Positions 1 through 5,230 of a DNA stretch of 5,932 nucleotides are shown here, piece by piece. The notes beneath the pieces were generated by a model, which made no database searches, was not told the origin of the DNA, and was given only the letters and a program-made list of their open reading frames with translations. Numbering within the stretch: the first letter of the stretch is position 1; every line of letters starts with the position of its first letter. Location: assembly GCA_003519205.1 (NCBI GenBank), contig DOXE01000440.1:3845-9776 (forward strand), written 5' to 3'. The translations under genes and the position numbers were made by a program. The stretch is from Chloroflexota bacterium. GTDB taxonomy: Bacteria; Chloroflexota; Anaerolineae; Promineifilales; Promineifilaceae.

Positions 1-1
1 G

Positions 2-667
2 GAAGTGTCGCTGGCCGATGCCGTCATGCCGTCACTGGATGCGGGTTCGGCGGACTTGTATCGCCGGATCAACCGGCCGCACCCGCAAGTGGCATTTAAG
101 CGTCATGTCGATGGACTCATCACCTTTGGCCATGAATATGGTGGCCAGCTATGGATCGAGGTGATGTTGGTACAGGGCCTGAACGACGGTGAAGAAGCAC
201 TAAAAGACATCGCAGCGGTTTTGCGCCGGATCCGGCCTGATGAAGTGCATATCAATTTACCTACGCGTCCTCCGGCCGAGACCTGGGTTCAACCGCCCGA
301 CGAAGAAGGGCTGATGCGCGCCCTGTCAATTCTGGGGGACATTGCCAAAGTCGTCCATCCGGCAGATGGTGCATTCGACCTGACCGGTGGTGACACCATT
401 GTGGATGCCATCCTGGGCATCATTGCCCGTCACCCGATGCGACAGGAAGAACTTGAACGGACATTGGCGTCGTGGGCTCCGGAGCACATCAGTGCCGTGT
501 TGGCTGAGTTGGAGGCGTCTGGAAAAGCCCAAATCGTAGAGCGTTTTGGTGCCCGCTTCTGGTGCGCAGACCTAGCCCAATATCCAAATGAGACTCACAG
601 TCTTGCCAGCGCTCCAGGCCGGAGGCGACACGACCGGCCGAGTTATGAAGAAACAACCATAAGTTAG
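2..667 (+). CDS. Radical SAM protein with C-terminal winged-helix domain (5' end missing)
   Basis: The reading frame is open to the window's left edge, so this is the C-terminal part of a longer protein; the GTG at position 5 is probably an internal Val codon. The CxxxCxxC cluster-binding motif would lie upstream and is not seen. The visible start (DAVMPSLDAG, then LYRRINRPHP, and IEVMLVQGLND about 35 residues later) matches the second half of the barrel in radical SAM proteins of the COG0731 type. HINLPTRPPAETW follows, a conserved segment after the barrel. Residues about 130-188 counted from position 5 (nt 392-568) look like a winged helix: MRQEELERTLASW, a second helix, then the wing ERFGARFW. 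The last about 30 residues are polar and probably disordered. The gene ends 26 bases before the ATPase start, consistent with one operon. The family assignment is firm; the reaction and substrate are unknown. Confidence 0.82.
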   Translation, partial: EVSLADAVMPSLDAGSADLYRRINRPHPQVAFKRHVDGLITFGHEYGGQLWIEVMLVQGLNDGEEALKDIAAVLRRIRPDEVHINLPTRPPAETWVQPPDEEGLMRALSILGDIAKVVHPADGAFDLTGGDTIVDAILGIIARHPMRQEELERTLASWAPEHISAVLAELEASGKAQIVERFGARFWCADLAQYPNETHSLASAPGRRRHDRPSYEETTIS

Positions 668-680
668 TGTTGAACAATCT

Positions 681-684
681 GGAG
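681..684 (+). promoter_or_regulatory. Ribosome binding site that decides the ATPase start
   Basis: GGAG lies 9 bases before ATG 694. The frame is also open from a GTG at 667, which overlaps the upstream stop codon, but I see no comparable site before that GTG. The nine extra residues it would add are also unlike the start of a MinD/CooC ATPase. Confidence 0.6.
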
Positions 685-693
685 AATGTCAAC

Positions 694-1629
694 ATGTCGA
701 CCAAACCAAATAGAGTGCTTAACGGTAAGCGAATCGGAGTCTTCGGAAAAGGTGGCTGCGGCAAAAGCACCGTGGCCGTTCTGTTGGCCAAAGCGCTAAA
801 GGACACTGGCTATGATGTCTGTCTGTTAGACGCTGATTCGACCAACGTCGGGATTTCGAAAGCATTGGGGGCCGCAACTGACCCGACGCCGCTGCTGGAT
901 TTCTACGGCGGCATGGTTTTCAGCGGCGGATTCGTGACCTGTCCCGTCGACGACCCAACGCCGCTTAAGGGCGCGCACATCTCTGTCGATGAACTCCCCA
1001 AAACCTTCCAGGAAACTTCCCCAGAGGGCATCCACCTTTTCGTCGCTGGCAAAATGGGTGACAAAGGTCCCGGGGCCGGATGTGATGGGCCGATCGCCAA
1101 AATCGCTAGAGATTTCAGGCCAAGTTATGCCAATGAAACGCCCGTTACCCTAGTGGATTATAAGGCGGGATTCGAGGACTCTGCCAGGGGCAACATCATT
1201 AGCCTTGACTGGATCATCGTGGTCGTCGATCCGACCAGCGCCGCCATCCAGATGGCTATCCACATGCGTGATATGGTCGCCCAGCTAAAGGCTGGTGTCT
1301 CGCCCGCTACGGCCCACCTGGAGGACCCTGCTATGGTTGATTTGGTGAATCAACTTTACCGCGAAGCCAGGGTTAAGGACGTCCTATTTGTACTAAATCG
1401 GGTCCGAGATGATGAAACGGAACGATACGTCTGGGACAGGTTGGCCGAACACCAGATCGAGCCTATCGGCACGATTCATGACGACCCACTGCTTTCCGCG
1501 GCCTGGCTTAAGGGAGACCCTATAGCAGACGCAGTGAATTTGAACGAAGCGGGCAGGATTGTTGAAGCGTTGGAAGAAGTCGCGGCAGGAATGGTGACCA
1601 GAACAGCACTCGAACCTGAAGCGAGCTAA
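694..1629 (+). CDS. CooC/MinD-family P-loop ATPase, probable metallocentre maturation factor
   Basis: This is a 311-residue SIMIBI-class ATPase when read from ATG 694. The deviant Walker A motif GKGGCGKST is at residues 18-26, with the signature lysine K19. The switch I-type segment LLDADSTN is at 44-51. VDYKAGFED at 154-162 sits where CooC proteins carry the Walker B-like VDTEAG segment, followed by a hydrophobic strand and VDPTSAA. The segment GAGCDGP (127-133, Cys130) aligns by eye with the CxCP motif of CooC, where two cysteines per monomer bind metal at the dimer interface; here the second cysteine is Gly. CooC uses ATP to drive nickel insertion into CO dehydrogenase, and the related NifH is the nitrogenase reductase. 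A cytoplasmic ATPase serving a metallocofactor is therefore the best guess. Neighbours (radical SAM, NifX-like, DUF364) fit this role. A purely partition or MinD-like job is less likely because of Cys130 and the context. Confidence 0.8.
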   Translation: MSTKPNRVLNGKRIGVFGKGGCGKSTVAVLLAKALKDTGYDVCLLDADSTNVGISKALGAATDPTPLLDFYGGMVFSGGFVTCPVDDPTPLKGAHISVDELPKTFQETSPEGIHLFVAGKMGDKGPGAGCDGPIAKIARDFRPSYANETPVTLVDYKAGFEDSARGNIISLDWIIVVVDPTSAAIQMAIHMRDMVAQLKAGVSPATAHLEDPAMVDLVNQLYREARVKDVLFVLNRVRDDETERYVWDRLAEHQIEPIGTIHDDPLLSAAWLKGDPIADAVNLNEAGRIVEALEEVAAGMVTRTALEPEAS

Positions 1630-1691
1630 TCAAGCCGTAGACAGTTCTGCCTAGTCGCCCCAGGGCAAAACGGGTCAAGGAACTGATTAAG

Positions 1692-1716
1692 CCTTTTGCC
1701 ATGTCCTCAAAAGGAC
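1692..1716 (+). promoter_or_regulatory. Two mutually exclusive hairpins before the membrane-protein gene
   Basis: CCTTTTG (1692-1698) pairs perfectly with CAAAAGG (1708-1714) around a 9-base loop. The overlapping GTCCT (1703-1707) pairs with AGGAC (1712-1716) around a 4-base loop. They cannot form together. Both end just before the AAGG at 1718-1721 that serves the ATG at 1728. No T-run follows, so this is not an ordinary intrinsic terminator. A role in translation is speculative. Confidence 0.25.
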
Positions 1717-1727
1717 CAAGGTGAAAC

Positions 1728-2168
1728 ATGATTGAGGAACAGACATTGGAGGTCAAGAAGACGATGTCGTTCAGTGCGGTGAGCGCCATTCTAGTTGCGG
1801 TCGTGTTTCTATCCTTCCATTTTTCGGAAAGCTATGCAAAAGACGCCGTGTTTGGAGCGGTCGTGGGCACAATATCTGCGATTGCCGTGTGTCTGGTTAT
1901 CGGTACCCTGGAACCAGAGCTAATGCCCGAGCAAGCCGTTCGCCATTCTGCTACTGGTACGATCGGCAACGTGGTCATTGGGGCGTACGTTGGCCTGATT
2001 GTGATGAGCATTCTCGTAACGGTTTTCGTTCCGATTATGGCTCTGGTTACTCGTCCACCTAGCCTGTTTCTCTGGGGTGCGCTACTAGCCGCGCTAGTTG
2101 GCTGGTTGCTTGGCGCGATATTGGGGGCTGCTATCGGTGCGAGCTGGTCATGGTGGCGAAGGGCCTAG
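1728..2168 (+). CDS. Small four-helix integral membrane protein of unknown function
   Basis: I do not recognise the family. The 146-residue product has about four hydrophobic segments, at residues about 14-32, 40-60, 80-108 and 113-140. The last is rich in glycine and alanine (WLLGAILGAAIGASW) and ends in a basic WWRRA tail, which by the positive-inside rule suggests a cytoplasmic C-terminus. There is no signal peptidase site and no catalytic motif. Two starts are credible. ATG 1728 has AAGG 6 bases upstream. ATG 1764 has a stronger GGAGGT (1748-1753) but wider spacing and would remove the charged leader MIEEQTLEVKKT. It lies about 100 bases after the ATPase gene on the same strand, so it may be co-transcribed and could anchor or supply a transported ion to the maturation machinery, but nothing in the sequence proves this. 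Confidence 0.65.
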   Translation: MIEEQTLEVKKTMSFSAVSAILVAVVFLSFHFSESYAKDAVFGAVVGTISAIAVCLVIGTLEPELMPEQAVRHSATGTIGNVVIGAYVGLIVMSILVTVFVPIMALVTRPPSLFLWGALLAALVGWLLGAILGAAIGASWSWWRRA

Positions 2169-2172
2169 TGTT

Positions 2173-2210
2173 GCAGTCACCCAATACCATGGAAGTCTCA
2201 AGGCAGTCAC
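2173..2210. repeat. Short direct repeat GCAGTCAC, 30 bases apart
   Basis: GCAGTCAC occurs at 2173-2180 and again at 2203-2210 in the gap between the membrane-protein and NifX-like genes. The 30-base period is close to three helical turns, so a protein could read both copies from one face. Eight bases can recur by chance in a gap this long, so support is weak. Confidence 0.18.
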
Positions 2211-2271
2211 TGCGCAAGGAGAAGCTGGCAAGCTTTGGCATGCTTCATAAATGCGCTAGGAGTATGAATCG

Positions 2272-2291
2272 TTAGTTGATCTTTCAACTAA
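2272..2291. promoter_or_regulatory. Perfect 8-bp inverted repeat upstream of the NifX-like gene
   Basis: TTAGTTGA (2272-2279) is the exact reverse complement of TCAACTAA (2284-2291), with a TCTT spacer. It ends about 30 bases before the NifX-like start. It is A/T-rich, with no T-tract after it, so an operator or 5'-leader hairpin is likelier than a terminator. I found no convincing -35/-10 pair in the 2169-2319 gap. Confidence 0.4.
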
Positions 2292-2322
2292 ATCTAAACA
2301 TGCGGAAAAGGAAAGTACAGTG

Positions 2323-2733
2323 ATGATGAAAATAGCCTCTGTTTCTGATGATGGATATACAATCAGCCCCCATTTTGGACGCGCGTCGAAGTACGTTGTC
2401 ATGACCATTGACGGCGATTTGATCACCAAACGAGAAGTACGGGAAAAGGTCGGTCACCGAGATTTTCAGCAACAAGGAGTGTACAAACACGAGCATCACA
2501 ATGACCCGCGCGGACGGGGCTATGGCAGGCACAGCGCAGAAAAACACCAGCGAATGTTTGAAGGCATCAAAGACTGTCAGGTCGTGTTGGCCCGCGGTAT
2601 GGGCCAGGGTGCCTATCAGGGTCTACAAGAAATGGGGATACGCCCGGTTCTCACGGATATCGCCGATATAGACATTGCCGTGCAAGCGTTCATGGATGGC
2701 AGCATTGAAGATCATCCTGAGCGACTGCACTGA
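2323..2733 (+). CDS. NifX/NifB-C-terminal-like protein (dinitrogenase iron-molybdenum cofactor family) with His-rich loop
   Basis: The 136-residue product opens with MMKIASVSDDGYTISPHFGRA, the first strand and HFGRA signature (residues 17-21) of the NifX/NafY/NifB-tail fold, Pfam Di-Nitro_FeMo-Co, COG1433. The typical second half follows: DCQVVLARGMGQGAYQGLQEMGI (84-106) with Cys85, then IRPVLTDIADIDIAVQAF. Proteins of this family hold or shuttle iron-sulfur or FeMo-type cofactors, and many members occur in organisms without nitrogenase. The middle is unusual: residues 45-75 carry seven-residue-scale runs of polar sequence with H45, H56, H58, H59, H70 and H75 (YKHEHHN). This would make a plausible metal-binding loop and makes the protein longer than minimal members. 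GTG 2320, ATG 2323 and ATG 2326 are consecutive in-frame starts; AAAGG at 2307-2311 best suits the first two. I chose ATG 2323. Confidence 0.85.
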   Translation: MMKIASVSDDGYTISPHFGRASKYVVMTIDGDLITKREVREKVGHRDFQQQGVYKHEHHNDPRGRGYGRHSAEKHQRMFEGIKDCQVVLARGMGQGAYQGLQEMGIRPVLTDIADIDIAVQAFMDGSIEDHPERLH

Positions 2734-2759
2734 CATCCCAACAATATTACGGGTATCAT
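2730..2759 (+). promoter_or_regulatory. Candidate sigma-70-type promoter for the small-protein/DUF364 pair
   Basis: CTGACA (2730-2735) matches the -35 consensus at 5 of 6 positions. TATCAT (2754-2759) matches the -10 at 5 of 6, with an 18-base spacer. The -35 overlaps the stop codon of the NifX-like gene. Transcription would begin near 2766-2768, some 30 bases before the ATG at 2796. It is inferred from sequence alone. Confidence 0.42.
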
Positions 2760-2777
2760 TATGCTAATCGGGTTATC
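2750..2777. repeat. Tandem CGGGTATC / CGGGTTATC, possible operator
   Basis: CGGGTATC (2750-2757) and CGGGTTATC (2769-2777) start 19 bases apart, about two helical turns. They overlap the proposed -10 and transcription start, where a repressor would act. The second copy has one extra T. The LysR regulator downstream is one candidate binder, but the sites do not show the usual T-N11-A dyad. Confidence 0.3.
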
Positions 2778-2795
2778 TTTGCGGAGATCACATTG

Positions 2796-2963
2796 ATGAA
2801 GTACAGGGCCCACAAATTCAAGTTGAGGATGACCGAAGATCAAGACAAGTTGGAACTGTTCTTGAACAGTCTGGATGGCGAGGTCGTAGCGGTCATTCCA
2901 AACGTAACCCCATTTCCGGCCAACTACGTGGACTTTGTCCTTGTGGTCGAGAAGGTTGGTTGA
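2796..2963 (+). CDS. Small 55-residue conserved-looking protein, coupled to DUF364 gene
   Basis: This gene falls below common length cut-offs but looks real. ATG 2796 has GGAG at 2783-2786 with a 9-base spacing, and the frame runs to TGA 2961-2963. The product begins MKYRAHKFKLRMTEDQDKLE, continues FLNSLDGEVVAVIPNV, and ends YVDFVLVVEKVG. It reads as a compact beta-alpha-beta-beta protein: a charged strand, an amphipathic helix (TEDQDKLELFLNSL), a strand EVVAVIPNVT, a short turn and a final strand DFVLVVEKV. It has no Cys and one His. The pattern recalls small uncharacterised proteins I have seen with similar EVVAIIPNV and LLIVEKV segments, but I cannot name a family with certainty. Its stop overlaps the TTG start of the DUF364 gene, so translation is probably coupled and the two products are likely to act together. 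Confidence 0.72.
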   Translation: MKYRAHKFKLRMTEDQDKLELFLNSLDGEVVAVIPNVTPFPANYVDFVLVVEKVG

Positions 2964-3751
2964 GGTTGGCCAGGCATCACGGGAATGATCCACAATCGGA
3001 CATTCTGGATGAGATCCTAAGCACGCTGCTCGAGGGTCGCGTAACAAGCGTTCTGATCGGCCTGCACTGGACGGCCGTCGTCGTCGAGATCGAAGGCCGG
3101 CAACGCTGTGGGCTTGCCTCCACATTGACCCGGCCCCACTATCATCATGGGCAACCAGATGTGCCCCAGGCCGGTCACTTGCAAGGCCTGCCAGGATCGG
3201 CGCTGGCTGCACTGGCCAAAGCTGGCCATCCCACCCAGGCCAGCATAGGCGTGGCAGCGATCAACGCGCTACTCCCGCATCTGCCCGACGCCTGGATTGA
3301 CCTGAATGCCGGGGAAGTGCTGGCTACTCACGGCGCTGACAAGCGCGTGGCCCTGATCGGTCACTTCCCTTTCGTAGATCGCTTGCGAAAACACGTGGGG
3401 GAGTTAGCCGTCCTGGAGCAGAATCCGCGGCCAGGTGACCTACCGGCGTCGTCAGCAGTTGAGATCCTTCCGCAGGCCGAGGTTGTGGCCATCAGCGGAA
3501 CCACCCTGATCAATCACACCCTTAATGAACTACTGGCAATGTGCTCGGCTGAGGCGGTGATCATCTTACTTGGACCAAGCACCCCGCTCAGTCCCGCGCT
3601 GTTCGATCGTGGGGTTGACATCTTGTGCGGTTCAGTTGTGACCGCGATTCAACCGGTTCTAGAGGTTGTCGGACAGGGTGGGAGCTTTCGACAGGTTCGC
3701 CATGCTGGTGTCCGTACTGTTGCTATGTCACGCTCAGGTTACAATATATGA
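2960..3751 (+). CDS. DUF4213/DUF364 protein, putative heavy-metal chelation
   Basis: The 263-residue product has both halves of the family. An N-terminal DUF4213 domain spans about residues 12-105: VLIGLHWTAVVV, CGLAST, a His-rich RPHYHHG stretch at 58-64, then ASIGVAAINALL. A Rossmann-like DUF364 domain spans about 110-257: VALIGHFPFVDRLR at 130-143, ISGTTLINHTLNELL at 178-192, LLGPSTPLSPALFDRGVD at 203-220, FRQVRHAGVRTVAM at 243-256. A crystal structure of a Desulfitobacterium member led Pfam to name it putative heavy-metal chelation; the true reaction is unknown. No ATG is available near the N-terminus. TTG 2960 overlaps the upstream TGA in TTGA, and TTG 2966 is the alternative with better spacing from AGAAGG (2950-2955). 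Both retain the whole domain. The last four residues, GYNI, run past the family's normal end. Confidence 0.87.
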   Translation: MRLARHHGNDPQSDILDEILSTLLEGRVTSVLIGLHWTAVVVEIEGRQRCGLASTLTRPHYHHGQPDVPQAGHLQGLPGSALAALAKAGHPTQASIGVAAINALLPHLPDAWIDLNAGEVLATHGADKRVALIGHFPFVDRLRKHVGELAVLEQNPRPGDLPASSAVEILPQAEVVAISGTTLINHTLNELLAMCSAEAVIILLGPSTPLSPALFDRGVDILCGSVVTAIQPVLEVVGQGGSFRQVRHAGVRTVAMSRSGYNI

Positions 3752-3779
3752 AGGCAGGACCTAGTCAAATCGTTTGGTG

Positions 3780-3797
3780 ACCATCGAGCACTATGGT
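3780..3797. promoter_or_regulatory. Short dyad ACCAT-N8-ATGGT before the LysR gene
   Basis: ACCAT (3780-3784) and ATGGT (3793-3797) form a 5-bp inverted repeat ending just before the GGAGAG ribosome site (3800-3805) of the LysR gene. LysR proteins often bind dyads near their own start, but the usual T-N11-A spacing is absent here, so autoregulation is only a suggestion. Confidence 0.22.
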
Positions 3798-3811
3798 ACG
3801 GAGAGAAGCGC

Positions 3812-4738
3812 ATGATTGACTTGACCAGACTGAAAGCCTTCATCTACGCGGCCGAAAGCCTTAGCTTCTCTGAGGCTGCCAGGCAGTTGCATCTCACTCA
3901 GCCGACCGTCAGCCATCATATCAAGGCCCTTGAGACATCTCTGGGAGTCGAATTGTTCACCCGTACCGGCCATACACTCAAGCTGACCGAGGCCGGTCGC
4001 CTGTTACTACCCTTCGCCCACAAACTAATCCACCAGGCCAGCGAAGTACAAGAGATGATGGCATCGCTACAGGAGAAGATTGTTGGCCACCTCAGAATCG
4101 CCTGTAGTACGACAGCCGGCAAGTTCATTTTGCCACAATTGGCGGCTCGATTTTGCCGGCGGTTTCCAGGTATCAAGGTGAGCATCCTGGCCTGTACACC
4201 ACAGCATGTCATCCCTCAATTGTTGGAAGGTGAGGCCAACCTGGCGGTTGTCAGCAGTTACGACCTTTGCCGGAACGGCCTCGAATGCCAGGAATTCTTC
4301 AATGATCGCATTACCCTGATTGTGCCTGCCAATCACCCTTGGACGATAAGGCACTCTGTTGAACCGGCCGATCTCCTTGAAGAGCCAATGATCATTCGTG
4401 AGCCTACATCGGGGACGCGCCGGGTGCTGTTGACGGAATTAGCCGGGCACGGCATCACTTACGATGATCTGGACATTTATCTTGAACTAGGCAATGCTGA
4501 AGCAATTGTCCGTACCGTTGAGGCGGGATTTGGCGTATCGTTCGTCTCTACCCTGGCCGCTGACTGGGCGCTCAAGCTGGGGAACGTGGAGTCCGTTCCT
4601 GTGGCAGGGTTGGATCTCCAGCGCACAGTATACATGGTTCGCCGGTCGTTGGAGACGGCTTACCGGCCGCAGGAAGTTTTCTGGAGCTTCATACACCATC
4701 CGTCTAACACGGATCTGTTGCGTTTGGCCGGGAAGTAA
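3812..4738 (+). CDS. LysR-family transcriptional regulator (CysL-like effector domain)
   Basis: The full-length 308-residue protein has the usual LysR size. Residues 1-60 form the winged helix-turn-helix: RLKAFIYAAESLSFSEAARQ, LTQPTVSHHIKALETSLGVELFTR and the KLTEAG wing. A linker helix (about 65-88) precedes a periplasmic-binding-protein-type effector domain, from GHLRIACSTTAGKFILPQL (about 91) to about 295. That domain includes IREPTSGTRR and GFGVSFVS, typical of the CysL/Cbl-like branch. Such regulators sense small anions or metabolites and act as tetramers at nearby promoters; the ligand here cannot be read from sequence. ATG 3812 has GGAGAG at 3800-3805, 6 bases away. It lies 60 bases after the DUF364 gene on the same strand rather than divergently, so it may be the last gene of that operon and could control the promoter near 2730. 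Confidence 0.93.
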   Translation: MIDLTRLKAFIYAAESLSFSEAARQLHLTQPTVSHHIKALETSLGVELFTRTGHTLKLTEAGRLLLPFAHKLIHQASEVQEMMASLQEKIVGHLRIACSTTAGKFILPQLAARFCRRFPGIKVSILACTPQHVIPQLLEGEANLAVVSSYDLCRNGLECQEFFNDRITLIVPANHPWTIRHSVEPADLLEEPMIIREPTSGTRRVLLTELAGHGITYDDLDIYLELGNAEAIVRTVEAGFGVSFVSTLAADWALKLGNVESVPVAGLDLQRTVYMVRRSLETAYRPQEVFWSFIHHPSNTDLLRLAGK

Positions 4739-4821
4739 TCCTGGAAACGTGGTTAGACTTCCTCCTACGCTTGTGAGGTGAGTTGGATCGCAATGAGATA
4801 TGAGCAAAGGGGGTAATAGCG

Positions 4822-5090
4822 ATGTACAAGAAAGTCCTAGTAGTCTACGACACCAAATCGGGATCGACAGCTGAGGTGGCTGGACTAATCGGTGACACGC
4901 TACTAGACAGTGGTGCGCAAGTAGCGGTTGAGCCTGTGGCTAGCGCGCGAAAGGTTGATGATTACGATGCCGTGATCAGCTGGACTACAGCACGACAGGG
5001 TTCTTCTGGACATGGTTCTTCAAATTGACGGGGAAAATGGATGGTCTGAAACCTGGAGATTATCGCAATTGGGAAGCTATCCGTTCATAG
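4822..5090 (+). pseudogene. Decayed flavodoxin-domain gene (internal deletion, frame change, amber stop)
   Basis: The 5' part encodes an intact flavodoxin start: MYKKVLVVYDTKSGSTAEVA with the FMN-phosphate loop TKSGST at residues 11-16, then VDDYDAVI to about nt 4977. The expected strand and FMN loops (VGSPIRMG-like) are missing, and the frame runs out at TGA 5026-5028 after a non-homologous tail. From about 4980 another frame (codons starting at multiples of 3) encodes the family's C-terminal region: LDYSTTGFFWTW, FKLTGKMDGL, KPGDYRNWEAIRS. TAG at 5088-5090 then stands where family members usually have Trp, and TGQVYSNL follows in frame. Compared with about 170-residue homologs, some 65-75 residues are lost. 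Related proteins are protoporphyrinogen-oxidase-type or electron-carrying flavodoxins. The ribosome site AAAGGGGG (4805-4812) is still good, so a 68-residue fragment could be translated but could not form the FMN pocket. Confidence 0.8.
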
Positions 5091-5230
5091 ACTGGGCAAG
5101 TATATTCGAATCTATGTTCGGGACTCGATAGCACCATAGAGCTTCAGGGCTTGGAAACAACTGAAGACAATCGTCAAACAGCATAAGCATCCCTAGTTAT
5201 CAGCTAGACGACAAAGAGAAACCCGGCTAA

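Noticed and set aside
667..693. GTG 667 as the ATPase start, overlapping the upstream stop
   Set aside because: It lacks a good ribosome site, while ATG 694 has GGAG 9 bases upstream and gives the normal N-terminus.
489..806. Minus-strand frame of about 105 codons across the radical SAM/ATPase junction
   Set aside because: It is antisense to the Walker A region and the radical SAM tail and shows no recognisable domain.
2226..2254. TGGCA-containing stretch as a sigma-54 promoter
   Set aside because: The -12 TTGC element is absent at the required spacing.
2712..3212. Long minus-strand reading frame of about 166 codons
   Set aside because: It lies antisense to the NifX-like tail, the 55-residue gene and the DUF364 start, all well supported; its translation is Arg/Ser/Pro-rich with no domain pattern.
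4494..4781. Plus-strand frame of about 95 codons overlapping the LysR 3' end
   Set aside because: It overlaps the conserved effector domain of the LysR gene in another frame and has low-complexity, Trp/Arg-rich content.
4757..4783. ACTTCCTC...GAGGTGAGT as a terminator after the LysR gene
   Set aside because: The uninterrupted stem is only 4 bp with a 10-base loop, and no T-tract follows.
5088..5090. Amber codon in the flavodoxin remnant as a pyrrolysine codon
   Set aside because: The missing middle and the frame change upstream already break the gene; nothing suggests recoding.
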